Source: an uncultured Pseudomonadota bacterium (GTDB taxonomy: Bacteria; Myxococcota_A; UBA796; GCA-2862545). Taken from it: DNA of 64,000 nt. Position 1 is the stretch's first letter; each line of letters opens with the position of its first letter. The stretch is from NCBI GenBank assembly GCA_913061235.1, contig CAJXTB010000008.1, positions 248,001 to 312,000 on the forward strand, read 5' to 3'. Made by a program: the position numbers and the translations under genes. The notes under the pieces are model-generated. The model did no database searches and was not told the DNA's origin. It saw nothing but the letters and a program-made list of their open reading frames with translations. Shown in pieces: positions 7,943-16,283 of this stretch.

Positions 7943-8833
7943 ATGGATTGGAATGACGTACGACACTTCCTCGCCCTGGCTCGGTCAGGTTCTGCACGCG
8001 GTGCCGGAGCTGAGCTGGGCGTGAGCCACTCCACAGTGGCCAGGCGCGTCGAAGCCCTCGAGGAGCAGCTCGCCACGCGGCTGTTCGACCGAACGCCTGA
8101 CGGCTACCAACTCACGACGGCTGGCGAGGACATCCGACCGAGGGCCGAGAGTATCGAACGAGAAATGCTGTCCATCGAGCGTGTGGTGGCGGGCCAAGAC
8201 GAGCGACTAAAGGGCCCCGTTGCCCTGACCTGCTGCGACCACTTCGTGTCCGGCTTGCTCATGCCCGACCTGCACGCATTCTGCCGCGCATCCCCAGACA
8301 TCCAGCTGCACATCAACGTCGACAGTCGCTCGTATGATCTGTCCAAGCGCGAAGCCGACGTCGCCATACGCATCTTGGTGAAGGGAGACCAGCCCCCTGA
8401 GTACCTGATTGGGCACATCGTAGCGCCACTCGTCCTCGCCAACTACGTCGCCACATCACACGAATCGGCACTGGACCCTGACTTTCCAAACAGCGAGCCG
8501 CGCTGGGCCGGCTTCGACCCTCGCGAGATTCAAGCCAAGCTCATTGCAGAATCTAGCTACCCAGACGTGCCTCATGGGCTGACCTTCACCTCCTTCGATC
8601 TGCTGATTCAGGGGGCCTGCACAGGCTTTGGGATGGTGATGCTGCCGACCTACATTGGCGATTGTGAGCCCAGATTGCGCCGGTTGACCCACTCAGATCT
8701 TCGTCACGTCGCCGACATGTGGGTCTTGAGTCACCCCGACCTTCGCGACAACGCGCGGGTTCGTGCGACCAAGCAGTGCCTCATGCGGACTTTCACAACC
8801 CACGCCGACCTGTTCCGCGGTCTACGTGCATAG
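7943..8833 (+). CDS. LysR-family transcriptional regulator
   Basis: A 296-residue LysR regulator. Residues 1-60 carry the winged helix (MDWNDVRHFLALARSGS, then SHSTVARRVEALEEQLATRLFDRT) and about 90-290 the ligand-binding periplasmic-protein-like fold. The start ATG has GGAAGGG nearby. Divergent to pfaD with an 81-base gap containing two inverted repeats, so control of the PUFA locus is the natural inference. It is transcribed away from the PUFA genes, and the next gene downstream is unrelated. The ligand cannot be read from the sequence. Confidence 0.93.
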   Translation: MDWNDVRHFLALARSGSARGAGAELGVSHSTVARRVEALEEQLATRLFDRTPDGYQLTTAGEDIRPRAESIEREMLSIERVVAGQDERLKGPVALTCCDHFVSGLLMPDLHAFCRASPDIQLHINVDSRSYDLSKREADVAIRILVKGDQPPEYLIGHIVAPLVLANYVATSHESALDPDFPNSEPRWAGFDPREIQAKLIAESSYPDVPHGLTFTSFDLLIQGACTGFGMVMLPTYIGDCEPRLRRLTHSDLRHVADMWVLSHPDLRDNARVRATKQCLMRTFTTHADLFRGLRA

Positions 8834-8914
8834 TGGGCTCGTCCGAGCAGCACGCCAGCCGAGTGTCATCCGATTGTTGCAGCGCGCTCGCACGAACAAG
8901 CTAAACGCCAGACC

Positions 8915-10570
8915 ATGACTGATACAAAGCGTGCCGAACTGCTCATGCCTGCGGGCGACCTGACCAAACTCAAGACGGCCGTGCTGTATGGCGCGGATGC
9001 CGTCTACATGGGCACGCCGGACATGTCGCTGCGCTCAAAATCTGGTTTCACACTGGATGATGTCGTCGAAGGAATCGCCTTCGCGCACGAACACGGTGTG
9101 CGGGTCTACCTGACGCTGAACCTGTTCTCGCACAACAAGGACATTGACAAGCTGCCCGAGTACGTCGATACCGTGCGCGCAGTGAAGCCGGATGCGCTGA
9201 TTGTGGCGGACCCAGGTGTGTTCATGTTCGTCAAGGAGCGTGCGCCAGAGCTTCCGCTGCACATCTCCACGCAGGCCAATGTGTGCTCCTACCAGTCGGT
9301 GAAGTTCTGGGAAAACCAGGGAGCAACGCTGGTCGTTCTCGGCCGTGAAGTCTCGTTCGCTGAACTCACCGAGATTCGCGAAAAATGCCCGGACATCCAG
9401 CTCGAAGCCTTCGTTCATGGCTCGATGTGCATGACCTACTCAGGCCGCTGCCTGCTCTCCAACTTCATGTCCGAGCGCGGCGCGAATCAAGGGTCATGCG
9501 CCAATAGCTGCCGGTGGAAGTACAAAGTCCACATGCGCCTCAAGGACGGAACGGTCCAAGAGCTCAAGCTGACCGAAGAGAACTTGGAGCTGTTCGAGTT
9601 CTTGCTCGAAGAGGAAATTCGCCCCGGAGAGTTCATGCCGATTGAGGAGAGCGACACCGGCTCGTACATCCTCAACTCAAAAGACCTCTGCATCATGCCA
9701 AAGCTCGATGACTACCTTCGTATTGGCGTGAACTCCCTCAAGATTGAAGGCCGAGGCAAGAGCCCCTACTACGTCGCTCTCGTGACCCGCGCGTACCGCA
9801 TGGCTGTAGATGCTTGGTACGAAGACTCGGAGAACTGGAACGCAGACACGTACATGAATGAGCTGCTCACAGTACCGAGCCGCGGCTACACCTACGCATT
9901 TCACGAAGGCCGGCTCACCAACCACTCCCATGGCTACGAGCACACCCGCACCCTCGCAGATTGGGAATACGCTGGTGCCATCATTGAAGTCCGCGACGAC
10001 TGCTTCATCTTTGAGGCTAAGAACCGCCTGATGGCCGGAGACGTGCTGGAGTTCATCCCACCGGACGGAAGCGCGCCAGTTCTGCTGCGTATGTACACCT
10101 TCCAGCGCGCAGACAGCGACGTTGTCAATGGTCAGGTCAACCCCGGCCACCAGAGCATCATCCGAATCGGATTCGACCAGTTCGACCACGAAGACCCAGC
10201 GCAGATCAAGGCCCGCCTTCCCGAGTACACCATCGCGCGCAAGGAGAAGGCGCTGAGTGAACAGGAGTGGAAGCGCCTGGCATTCGACAAGGCCGTGGCC
10301 AGCCTAGAAAAGGGCAAAGGAAGCGAAGAGTCCATCGCTATTCGTCGCAATGCGCTTCGTGAAGCCATTGCCGAGCAGTCCGCTCAGCGCATGAAGAAGT
10401 CCCCACGTGTTGGCGACCAAGGGTGTTGTGGACGCGGCTGCAATGGGTGTCTACGCTTCTGGCACGACGACGAATACGCCAAAGCCCGCGAGCTACTCGC
10501 TGCCAAGAAGCAGGGACAGCTGCTAGCGACCGACATGCGCGAAGAAGAGCCGGCCGCCGTTCCGGCGTGA
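8915..10570 (+). CDS. U32 peptidase-family protein (TrhP/RlhA-like RNA hydroxylation family)
   Basis: A 551-residue member of the U32 collagenase-like family. The N-terminal TIM-barrel core begins AELLMPAGDLTKLKTAVLYGADAVYMG and holds the Cys block SMCMTYSGRCLLSNF with SCANSCRWKY (about residues 168-200) that binds an iron-sulfur cluster in the RNA-hydroxylating members TrhP and RlhA. A C-terminal tail has a further cluster, GCCGRGCNGCLRF (about 504-516). TrhP makes 5-hydroxyuridine in tRNA and RlhA 5-hydroxycytidine in 23S rRNA; which applies is unclear. Family knowledge argues against true protease action. Stands alone, with a hairpin after its stop. Confidence 0.85.
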   Translation: MTDTKRAELLMPAGDLTKLKTAVLYGADAVYMGTPDMSLRSKSGFTLDDVVEGIAFAHEHGVRVYLTLNLFSHNKDIDKLPEYVDTVRAVKPDALIVADPGVFMFVKERAPELPLHISTQANVCSYQSVKFWENQGATLVVLGREVSFAELTEIREKCPDIQLEAFVHGSMCMTYSGRCLLSNFMSERGANQGSCANSCRWKYKVHMRLKDGTVQELKLTEENLELFEFLLEEEIRPGEFMPIEESDTGSYILNSKDLCIMPKLDDYLRIGVNSLKIEGRGKSPYYVALVTRAYRMAVDAWYEDSENWNADTYMNELLTVPSRGYTYAFHEGRLTNHSHGYEHTRTLADWEYAGAIIEVRDDCFIFEAKNRLMAGDVLEFIPPDGSAPVLLRMYTFQRADSDVVNGQVNPGHQSIIRIGFDQFDHEDPAQIKARLPEYTIARKEKALSEQEWKRLAFDKAVASLEKGKGSEESIAIRRNALREAIAEQSAQRMKKSPRVGDQGCCGRGCNGCLRFWHDDEYAKARELLAAKKQGQLLATDMREEEPAAVPA

Positions 10571-10579
10571 CAGCAACCT

Positions 10580-10599
10580 GGGGATAGCGAGACGTCCCC
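10580..10599 (+). terminator. Possible terminator hairpin after the U32 gene
   Basis: GGGGA (10580-10584) and TCCCC (10595-10599) form a 5-bp stem around a 10-base loop, starting 9 bases after the U32 stop. No T-run follows, so intrinsic termination would be weak. Confidence 0.35.
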
Positions 10600-10705
10600 C
10601 TGACGAATATTCCGCGGTTCGTTTCCGTTCGCGCCTGTCGCGAAAACACACCGCGGGCTTCGCACCTCTCCCGAATAGGTTGTCAGCATTCAACCCGAGG
10701 GAAAT

Positions 10706-11332
10706 ATGAGCGCTGACCCCACTTTCTGGAACAACGTCGCTGAGAAATACGCCGCGAGTCCGGTCGAGAACCCCGAGGCCTTTGACCGCAAGACCGAGGT
10801 CACCCTCTCCCACCTGACCCCAGAGTCTACCGTTCTCGACGTCGGCTGTGGCACCGGCTCTTTCGCCTTACGCCTCGCGCCTCATGTCCAGGCTGTGCAC
10901 GGCCTCGACTTGTCTTCCGAGATGGTGCGAATCGCCAAGGACAAGGCCGCGGACGTCCCCAACGTGACGTTTCACACGGGCCCCTTCGACGCGTCGTTCA
11001 CTGCGATTGAAGACGGTCAGCTCGACATGCTGTGTGCGTACAGCTTGCTTCACCTGGTTCAGGACAGAGCCGCGGTCCTCAACCAGATGTACCGACTGCT
11101 AAAGCCTGGCGGCATCTTCGTGTCGTCCACGGCATGCCTCGGTGAAGACTGGGTGCCGTACGGGCTCATCCTCCCGGTCATGCAATTCTTTGGAAAAGCC
11201 CCCTTCGTCCAGCTTCTGCGCGTATCGACTGTCATGGACGACATCCGCACCGCAGGCTTCATCGACGTCTCCCTCGTGGACGTCGGCGCCAAGGCCAGCA
11301 CCGCCTTCATCGTCGCTCGCAAGGCCGGATGA
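10706..11332 (+). CDS. Class I SAM-dependent methyltransferase
   Basis: A 208-residue protein with the SAM-binding motif I VLDVGCGTGSFA (residues 43-54), the acidic end of strand 2 in HGLDLSSEMV, and motif LDMLCAYSLLHLV for strand 4, all in the order of the UbiE/methyltransf_11 fold. The C-terminal region (RLLKPGGIFVSSTACLGEDW) has the usual post-motif layout. A GAGGG ribosome site precedes the ATG. Single gene between the U32 gene and a convergent membrane-protein gene; the substrate is unknown, a small molecule or quinone-like compound being typical for the subfamily. Confidence 0.9.
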   Translation: MSADPTFWNNVAEKYAASPVENPEAFDRKTEVTLSHLTPESTVLDVGCGTGSFALRLAPHVQAVHGLDLSSEMVRIAKDKAADVPNVTFHTGPFDASFTAIEDGQLDMLCAYSLLHLVQDRAAVLNQMYRLLKPGGIFVSSTACLGEDWVPYGLILPVMQFFGKAPFVQLLRVSTVMDDIRTAGFIDVSLVDVGAKASTAFIVARKAG

Positions 11333-11338
11333 CCTCAC

Positions 11339-11351
11339 CGCGCGGCGCGCG
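11339..11351. terminator. GC-only hairpin between convergent genes
   Basis: CGCGC, a 3-base loop GGC, then GCGCG lies in the 36-base gap between the methyltransferase stop (11332) and the stop of the opposite gene (11369). It would fold in either transcript but has no T-run on either side. Confidence 0.35.
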
Positions 11352-11368
11352 ACCTCAACTACGACGCA

Positions 11369-11926
11369 TCATGTGTCTCCGCGCTCAATCGCTGCGAGGA
11401 CGTCCGGGTGAACACCAACATACCGGGCCTCTGTCTTGTCGATGTACTTGGGCTTCACCACAATGGTCTGGGTGAACGCCCAGATAGCCACGAAGAACGC
11501 GGCTACCCCCACGCCCAGCACTACAAAGAACCCTCCGCGCAGACCGTCTACGAACAGAATCGACCCCACAATCAGGCCGGCTCCAACCAGTAGACCGGCC
11601 CAGCCCACACGGGTGTTCCGCTGAATACGATGGACATCCGAAGCACACAAGGACACCGTCAGCGTCGATGTCTTACGGGTGAATAGAATGGCCGCAATGG
11701 CCACAAGTGGGCTTAGAAGAATCGTCATACGCGCCCACAGCGGAGACCACGACAGCGACTGGGTGTCCGTCTTGGACACGTCAGCCGAGCCGCAAGCCGC
11801 ACAACGCTCGGGCAGTGCCGCCACAATCGGCGCGAATACAACGCCGTCGCGAACGTAGAGCTTGTCTGGGTCTGCTTCACGTGAGGATGCAGAGGTTCGC
11901 GGGGCTTCAAACGGGTTGTTGTCCAT
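11369..11926 (-). CDS. Membrane protein with N-terminal Cys pair
   Basis: A 185-residue protein starting MDNNPFEAP, a form common to small membrane proteins of this lineage. A short soluble part has CAACGSADVSK (about residues 42-52), a half zinc-ribbon-like CxxC, followed by hydrophobic segments at about 68-84, 110-128 and 133-152 and a soluble tail. Its start is 30 bases from that of the divergent kinase gene, so the two may share a control region. No function is assigned; the CxxC and the membrane helices are all that can be read. Confidence 0.75.
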   Translation of the reverse strand: MDNNPFEAPRTSASSREADPDKLYVRDGVVFAPIVAALPERCAACGSADVSKTDTQSLSWSPLWARMTILLSPLVAIAAILFTRKTSTLTVSLCASDVHRIQRNTRVGWAGLLVGAGLIVGSILFVDGLRGGFFVVLGVGVAAFFVAIWAFTQTIVVKPKYIDKTEARYVGVHPDVLAAIERGDT

Positions 11927-11956
11927 TCCGCGCCATTAGCCGGTTAGGGGGCGACC

Positions 11957-14170
11957 ATGACGGAACGAATCGGCGATTGGGTCATTGAGGGCCCCATTGG
12001 GTCGGGCGGTATGGGCACGGTGTACCGCTGCCACAACGCCCTGACGCCTCGTATCAAGGCTGCGGTCAAGATCATTCGCTCGGACCGGCCGGAGACCTTC
12101 CGGGAGCGGTTCTTGCGTGAGGTCGAGTCCCTCGAAGCGCTGCACCACCCTGCCGTTGTGCGCGTCAAAGGCTGGGGAGAACAGGAAGGCATGCTGTGGC
12201 TGGCCATGGACCTGGTCGAAGGCACGGACCTCGAAGATGCGCTGTACACGAAGGGAGCGCTCAGCGAAGAGGCCGCAGTGCGCGTGTTTAGCGACGTCGC
12301 CGCGGGTCTCGCCCATGCCCACGAACGCAACGTCATCCACAGAGACGTCAAGCCCGCAAACATCCTCATCATGCCGGATGGCGCCGGTCGCATTGTCGAC
12401 TTTGGCATCGCCGTACAAGATGGACGGACCCGTCTGACGGCCGCCGGCTCCATGAACGGCACGCCGGCGTACATGGCGCCAGAGACCTTCGGAGGCAAGC
12501 CTACGGCCGAGCTTCTGGACATCTACGCGCTAGGCCAGGCGCTGCACGAATCGCTGACAGGACTCGTCGCATTTCCCCAGCCAGAAGGCCTGACCACGAC
12601 CCAACAGCTCGCGCATGTTGTCGGCCTGAAGATGAAGGCCGAGCCACTGGATCCGGGGCCCGACTTCCCCGAGTACCTGCGCGAGGTCGTCCGCCGGTCC
12701 ACCCAACCGCTGCCTACCAAGCGCATCCCAACCATGCGCATGTTTGCCGACGCCTTGGCAGGTGGAAAGCTACCGCCGATGCAGGGTGCATCCGACACCA
12801 TCGCACTCGACTTTGACGACGTCCCCGAGGAGGTTGAGGCCACTGCTCCACCGCCCAAACGCCGCCGCGGAGCCGGATTCATCACCGGTGCTCTGGGTGC
12901 CACCTTCATCTTCGGTACCCTCCTTCTTCTCCTCATCGGCGGGGCCGCGGGTGCCGCCTACATGTACTGGCCTGCGAGCGGTCGCGAAGTTCGGGTGACG
13001 CTCACGGACAGCACTCCCGGCACACCCACAGCCGTGTGGATTGGTCGAGAGCGCGCACAGCCAGAGATTGGTGGCACGACCTGGTTTCTCGCGGGTGCAG
13101 ATGCCGAAGCGCTGCCCGTTCGCGTCATCACCGGCGAAGCCTGCGACGTAGACGCCTGGGACGGCGGCGAGTGCCTGCCGTGCTGTACGTGCGAAGAGAC
13201 AACCGCCACCGCTGACTCCCTGCAGATGACCCTTGCTCCGCCTTCGGACACCGCTTCCCTGGCCCTGACCACAACCCCGGTCTCCTCACCATGGGCCGTG
13301 CGGGCACAGTCGGACACACTGCGATTCACCGAACAAGGCCGCGGCAGCTGGCGAGGCACCGGAGCCATTGGAGAGCACGAGGTTGTGGTGTCGGCCGGAA
13401 CCTGTCCCGAAGCCTCGCTCGGGTGTGGAACCGACTGCCTGCCCGGCTGTGAGTCGGTGCGCACCACTGTCGAGCTGGCGTGTGGAGAGGAGACCAGCGA
13501 GGTCGTGTCGCTACGGACCCCTCGCCGCCCACTCGAGGTGACGCGTCCCTCACCGACCCGGCCCACGCCAACCCCCACTACGCCCGTCTCCATCGAGCCC
13601 CTGCCCGTTGACCCCGCTCCAACGGCGCCTGTACCCACTGAGCCCGCGCCAACGGTGCCTCCACGCGTGGGCGCAACCGCTCCCACAGGCACAATGACGC
13701 GTCCACGCCCCATCAGCGACAAGCCCGGAATGACTCCCACTCCGGCACCGTCGGGAATGGCACGCCCGGCCCCCATCACGTTGCCAAGCACCGGGGAGGC
13801 ACCGGCTCCAACCGCACCCGCTCCAAGTAGTGGTTGGGCACGACCGGGAGACCTTGGGGTCACCGGCTGGACCAATCCCAGCGGCAGTCTGAACGGTGTG
13901 ACGGTGTTGGTGCGCTACCGCCCAGCCGACATTGAACAAGCCCGCATTGCCGTCTCACGCCTGCAACGACGTGGCGCATCGGTTCGCAGCGAAGAGTACG
14001 AGCGCATTGATGCGGACACCCACTATGGCCGTATATATTACTCCAACGGGGACCACTCGGACTCCGCCGCACAAGCCTCCTCCGCCATTTTCCGCATTGG
14101 AAGCCACACACGCATGATGCGTGACTGGCGCACGGGGGACGACATCGTCATCTTCCTTGAGCCCTCCTGA
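11957..14170 (+). CDS. Transmembrane Ser/Thr protein kinase (PknB-type) with large extracytoplasmic part
   Basis: A 737-residue kinase. The kinase domain spans about 7-270: glycine loop IGSGGMGTVY (14-23), Lys38 in AAVKII, catalytic VIHRDVKPAN (Asp130) and DFG at 148-150. One transmembrane helix lies at about 307-333. The outer part has a Cys-rich segment (DGGECLPCCTC and CGTDCLPGC), a long Pro/Thr/Ala linker (about 520-630), and a C-terminal domain starting GVTVLVRYRPADIEQA that resembles LytR_C or SPOR-like folds, which could sense the cell wall. It overlaps the following cytochrome gene, so the three genes to 16222 may be co-transcribed. The kinase is intact; the domain call for the tail is tentative. 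Confidence 0.93.
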   Translation: MTERIGDWVIEGPIGSGGMGTVYRCHNALTPRIKAAVKIIRSDRPETFRERFLREVESLEALHHPAVVRVKGWGEQEGMLWLAMDLVEGTDLEDALYTKGALSEEAAVRVFSDVAAGLAHAHERNVIHRDVKPANILIMPDGAGRIVDFGIAVQDGRTRLTAAGSMNGTPAYMAPETFGGKPTAELLDIYALGQALHESLTGLVAFPQPEGLTTTQQLAHVVGLKMKAEPLDPGPDFPEYLREVVRRSTQPLPTKRIPTMRMFADALAGGKLPPMQGASDTIALDFDDVPEEVEATAPPPKRRRGAGFITGALGATFIFGTLLLLLIGGAAGAAYMYWPASGREVRVTLTDSTPGTPTAVWIGRERAQPEIGGTTWFLAGADAEALPVRVITGEACDVDAWDGGECLPCCTCEETTATADSLQMTLAPPSDTASLALTTTPVSSPWAVRAQSDTLRFTEQGRGSWRGTGAIGEHEVVVSAGTCPEASLGCGTDCLPGCESVRTTVELACGEETSEVVSLRTPRRPLEVTRPSPTRPTPTPTTPVSIEPLPVDPAPTAPVPTEPAPTVPPRVGATAPTGTMTRPRPISDKPGMTPTPAPSGMARPAPITLPSTGEAPAPTAPAPSSGWARPGDLGVTGWTNPSGSLNGVTVLVRYRPADIEQARIAVSRLQRRGASVRSEEYERIDADTHYGRIYYSNGDHSDSAAQASSAIFRIGSHTRMMRDWRTGDDIVIFLEPS

Positions 14171-15059
14171 GGTCCGTCTGCGCACTCTACTGCCCCTCGT
14201 CCTTCTGGCCGCCTGCCAGTCCGGGGCGCCACGCGACAGCCTGATTCGCAATCCGCTGGACCCCTTTCCCGAGTCGCTGGCCGACGTTGGTCTGTACCCG
14301 GACCTGTCGGACCTCACCGTCGTCACGCCGGAAGCCCAACTGTACGAGCCTCAGTGGCCGCTGTGGACAAACGGCAGCAGCAAGGACCGCTATGTGGTCA
14401 TCAACGGTGACATGGACCTGCCGTCCCCCGCCGTCTACCCATCGGGCACCTTGTTCTTCAAGACCTTCGGCTACGCAGACGGCCCCGCCGAGACTCGGGT
14501 CATGCGCCTTGCCGAGGACGGCTGGGAGTACGGCACCTACGTATGGGATGGGGATGACGCGACCCTCACCGATGGCCGTACCCTCGTGACGGTCGACCGC
14601 ACAAACGCCAACGGCGACGCCGTGCAGCACGCGGTGCCTGTGACCCTACAGTGCCGTACCTGCCATGAGTCCGGCCCCAGCGCAGTCCTCGGCTACAGTC
14701 CCGAGCAGCTCGGCGCGCCAATCGACAGCGGAGACCCGCTCACAGACGAGTTCTTGGGTCTGCTTCAGGGAAACTGTGTGCACTGTCACAACGGCAGCGA
14801 CGCACCGTCCGCGAGCTTCGACATGCGCTCGGATGTTGCCCTGTCCAACCTCATCGATAGGCCCACCCAAGGCAGCGCCTCCGCCGGTGGCATTCGCATT
14901 GTTCCAGGCGACCCACAAGCCAGCGTGCTGTACCAAGCCATGGCCGGAGACTCGGGTGATGCCGAAGTCGCTGACATGCCACCGCTCGGCGTAGAACTGC
15001 GGGATGATGCCGGTCTGGACATTGTTTCTCGCTTCATCGAATCGTTGGAGAGCCCGTGA
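14121..15059 (+). CDS. Diheme c-type cytochrome lipoprotein (SO2930/HNE_0200-like)
   Basis: Up to 312 residues with a lipoprotein signal ending LLPLVLLAAC and two heme c sites, CRTCH (about residue 178) and CVHCH (about 219), each on a C-x-x-C-H motif. The stretch YPSGTLFFKTFGY, ETRVMRLAEDGWEYGTYVW matches the SO2930/HNE_0200 family as I know it. No ATG is near: the listed start is GTG at 14121; TTG at 14157 would give a tighter signal peptide and is perhaps better. The gene overlaps the kinase's end and shares a 4-base overlap (GTGA) with the next gene, a PQQ-type dehydrogenase for which it is the obvious electron acceptor. It probably sits on the outer side of a membrane. Confidence 0.85.
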   Translation: MTGARGTTSSSSLSPPEVRLRTLLPLVLLAACQSGAPRDSLIRNPLDPFPESLADVGLYPDLSDLTVVTPEAQLYEPQWPLWTNGSSKDRYVVINGDMDLPSPAVYPSGTLFFKTFGYADGPAETRVMRLAEDGWEYGTYVWDGDDATLTDGRTLVTVDRTNANGDAVQHAVPVTLQCRTCHESGPSAVLGYSPEQLGAPIDSGDPLTDEFLGLLQGNCVHCHNGSDAPSASFDMRSDVALSNLIDRPTQGSASAGGIRIVPGDPQASVLYQAMAGDSGDAEVADMPPLGVELRDDAGLDIVSRFIESLESP

Positions 15060-16222
15060 TCTGGCTATTTCTCATGGCCTGCAATGGCGAAATCGAGGAC
15101 ACAGCAGGCCTGACCCCCGTGGGTCTGCGCTTCGAAGAAATCAACGTTCAGGGCAACCTCGGGTCGGCAACCGACATGGTCATGGTCGGCAATGACGAGC
15201 TGTTCATCGCCTCCAAGACTGGCGAAGTTGGCCACTATCGCATGAGTGAGGACCGACTCGAAGAGCTCGGCAGCTTCACCATCCCCGGCGTCCTAGACGA
15301 GCTCGACTGCGGCCTCATCTCCCTGGCCATTGCCCCCGACTTTGCCGACTCCGGCTACCTGTACGCAGGCTTGTGTACCTCCATGACCGAGTCCGGCGTG
15401 GTCCGTGTCACCGTCACAAGCGACTACGACGCTATCGCCGCGACCAGTGAGCCGCTGTTCTTCCTCGAAGAGCCCGAAGCGAACAACCCATGGCACAATA
15501 TCGGCGCCCTGAACTTCGACGACGACGGCTACTTGTGGCTTCCCTTCGGCGACAAGACAGTGCGCGCAAACGGCCAGCGCTTGTCCAATGCTCTGGGCTC
15601 CATCGTCCGCATTCGTCCCACGGAGAGCGGCTACGAGACCCATCCAGACGCGCCTAATCCGGATGTTCCCGAGGTGTGGGCAACCGGCGTACGCTCCCCA
15701 TGGCGAGCCACCTTCGACGCCAACGGCCACTACTGGTTCGGAGACGTCGGAGCCGCAGACTTTGAAGAAATCAACGTGGTCACAGGCCCCGGAGACAACT
15801 TCGGCTGGGCTACGAACGAGGGCCCCTGCACCACCGGCTGCGACCGCTTCACCGACCCGGTCACCCACTGGACCCACGACGGCGTTGACCAGTACTCCCT
15901 AGACGACCCCGACGTCATCCCAACACCAGCGCGCGTAGCGTCTGTGGGTGTGGCGTACGACAGCACCAATGACCAGTATGAAGGTCTTCTCGACGACACC
16001 CTGCTATTCAACGACTTCTGCCAGGGTTTTGTGCGCGGCATGACGGTCGCCGCAGATGCCTCTACGAGTGACGACCGCCACCTCGGACACCTCGACAACG
16101 CGGTCGGCTGGGCCCAGGGCGCAGACGGGTTCGTCTACGCCACGACCTTCGGGGCCTGTGAATCCGCAGACTCAAGCAGAGGCCAAGCTCGACTGTTCCG
16201 CGCACGCTTGCGCTACGAGTGA
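15056..16222 (+). CDS. PQQ-dependent sugar dehydrogenase-like lipoprotein (GSDH/Yli family)
   Basis: A 388-residue member of the soluble glucose/sorbosone dehydrogenase fold, a six-blade propeller. The very short signal MIWLFLMAC ends in a lipobox. Family features include the early FEEINVQGNLGSATDM block, GLISLAIAPDFADSGYLYA, NIGALNFDDDGYLWLPFGD, and TGVRSPWRATFDANGHYWFGDVGA followed by EEINVV and NFGWATNEG. The GTG start overlaps the cytochrome stop by 4 bases. Together they look like an electron-transfer pair: sugar or alcohol oxidation, electrons to heme. No PQQ biosynthesis gene is in the window, so cofactor loading is inferred from the family. Confidence 0.88.
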   Translation: MIWLFLMACNGEIEDTAGLTPVGLRFEEINVQGNLGSATDMVMVGNDELFIASKTGEVGHYRMSEDRLEELGSFTIPGVLDELDCGLISLAIAPDFADSGYLYAGLCTSMTESGVVRVTVTSDYDAIAATSEPLFFLEEPEANNPWHNIGALNFDDDGYLWLPFGDKTVRANGQRLSNALGSIVRIRPTESGYETHPDAPNPDVPEVWATGVRSPWRATFDANGHYWFGDVGAADFEEINVVTGPGDNFGWATNEGPCTTGCDRFTDPVTHWTHDGVDQYSLDDPDVIPTPARVASVGVAYDSTNDQYEGLLDDTLLFNDFCQGFVRGMTVAADASTSDDRHLGHLDNAVGWAQGADGFVYATTFGACESADSSRGQARLFRARLRYE

Positions 16223-16283
16223 GCACAGTGCGCTTGCAAGGCCAACCTGACGGCCATACGCGGGCAACTCTAGGAGGCGTGGT

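Noticed and set aside
12958-13875. Minus-strand frame of 305 codons, Gly/Val-rich
   Set aside because: Antisense of the Pro/Thr linker of the kinase; no motif.
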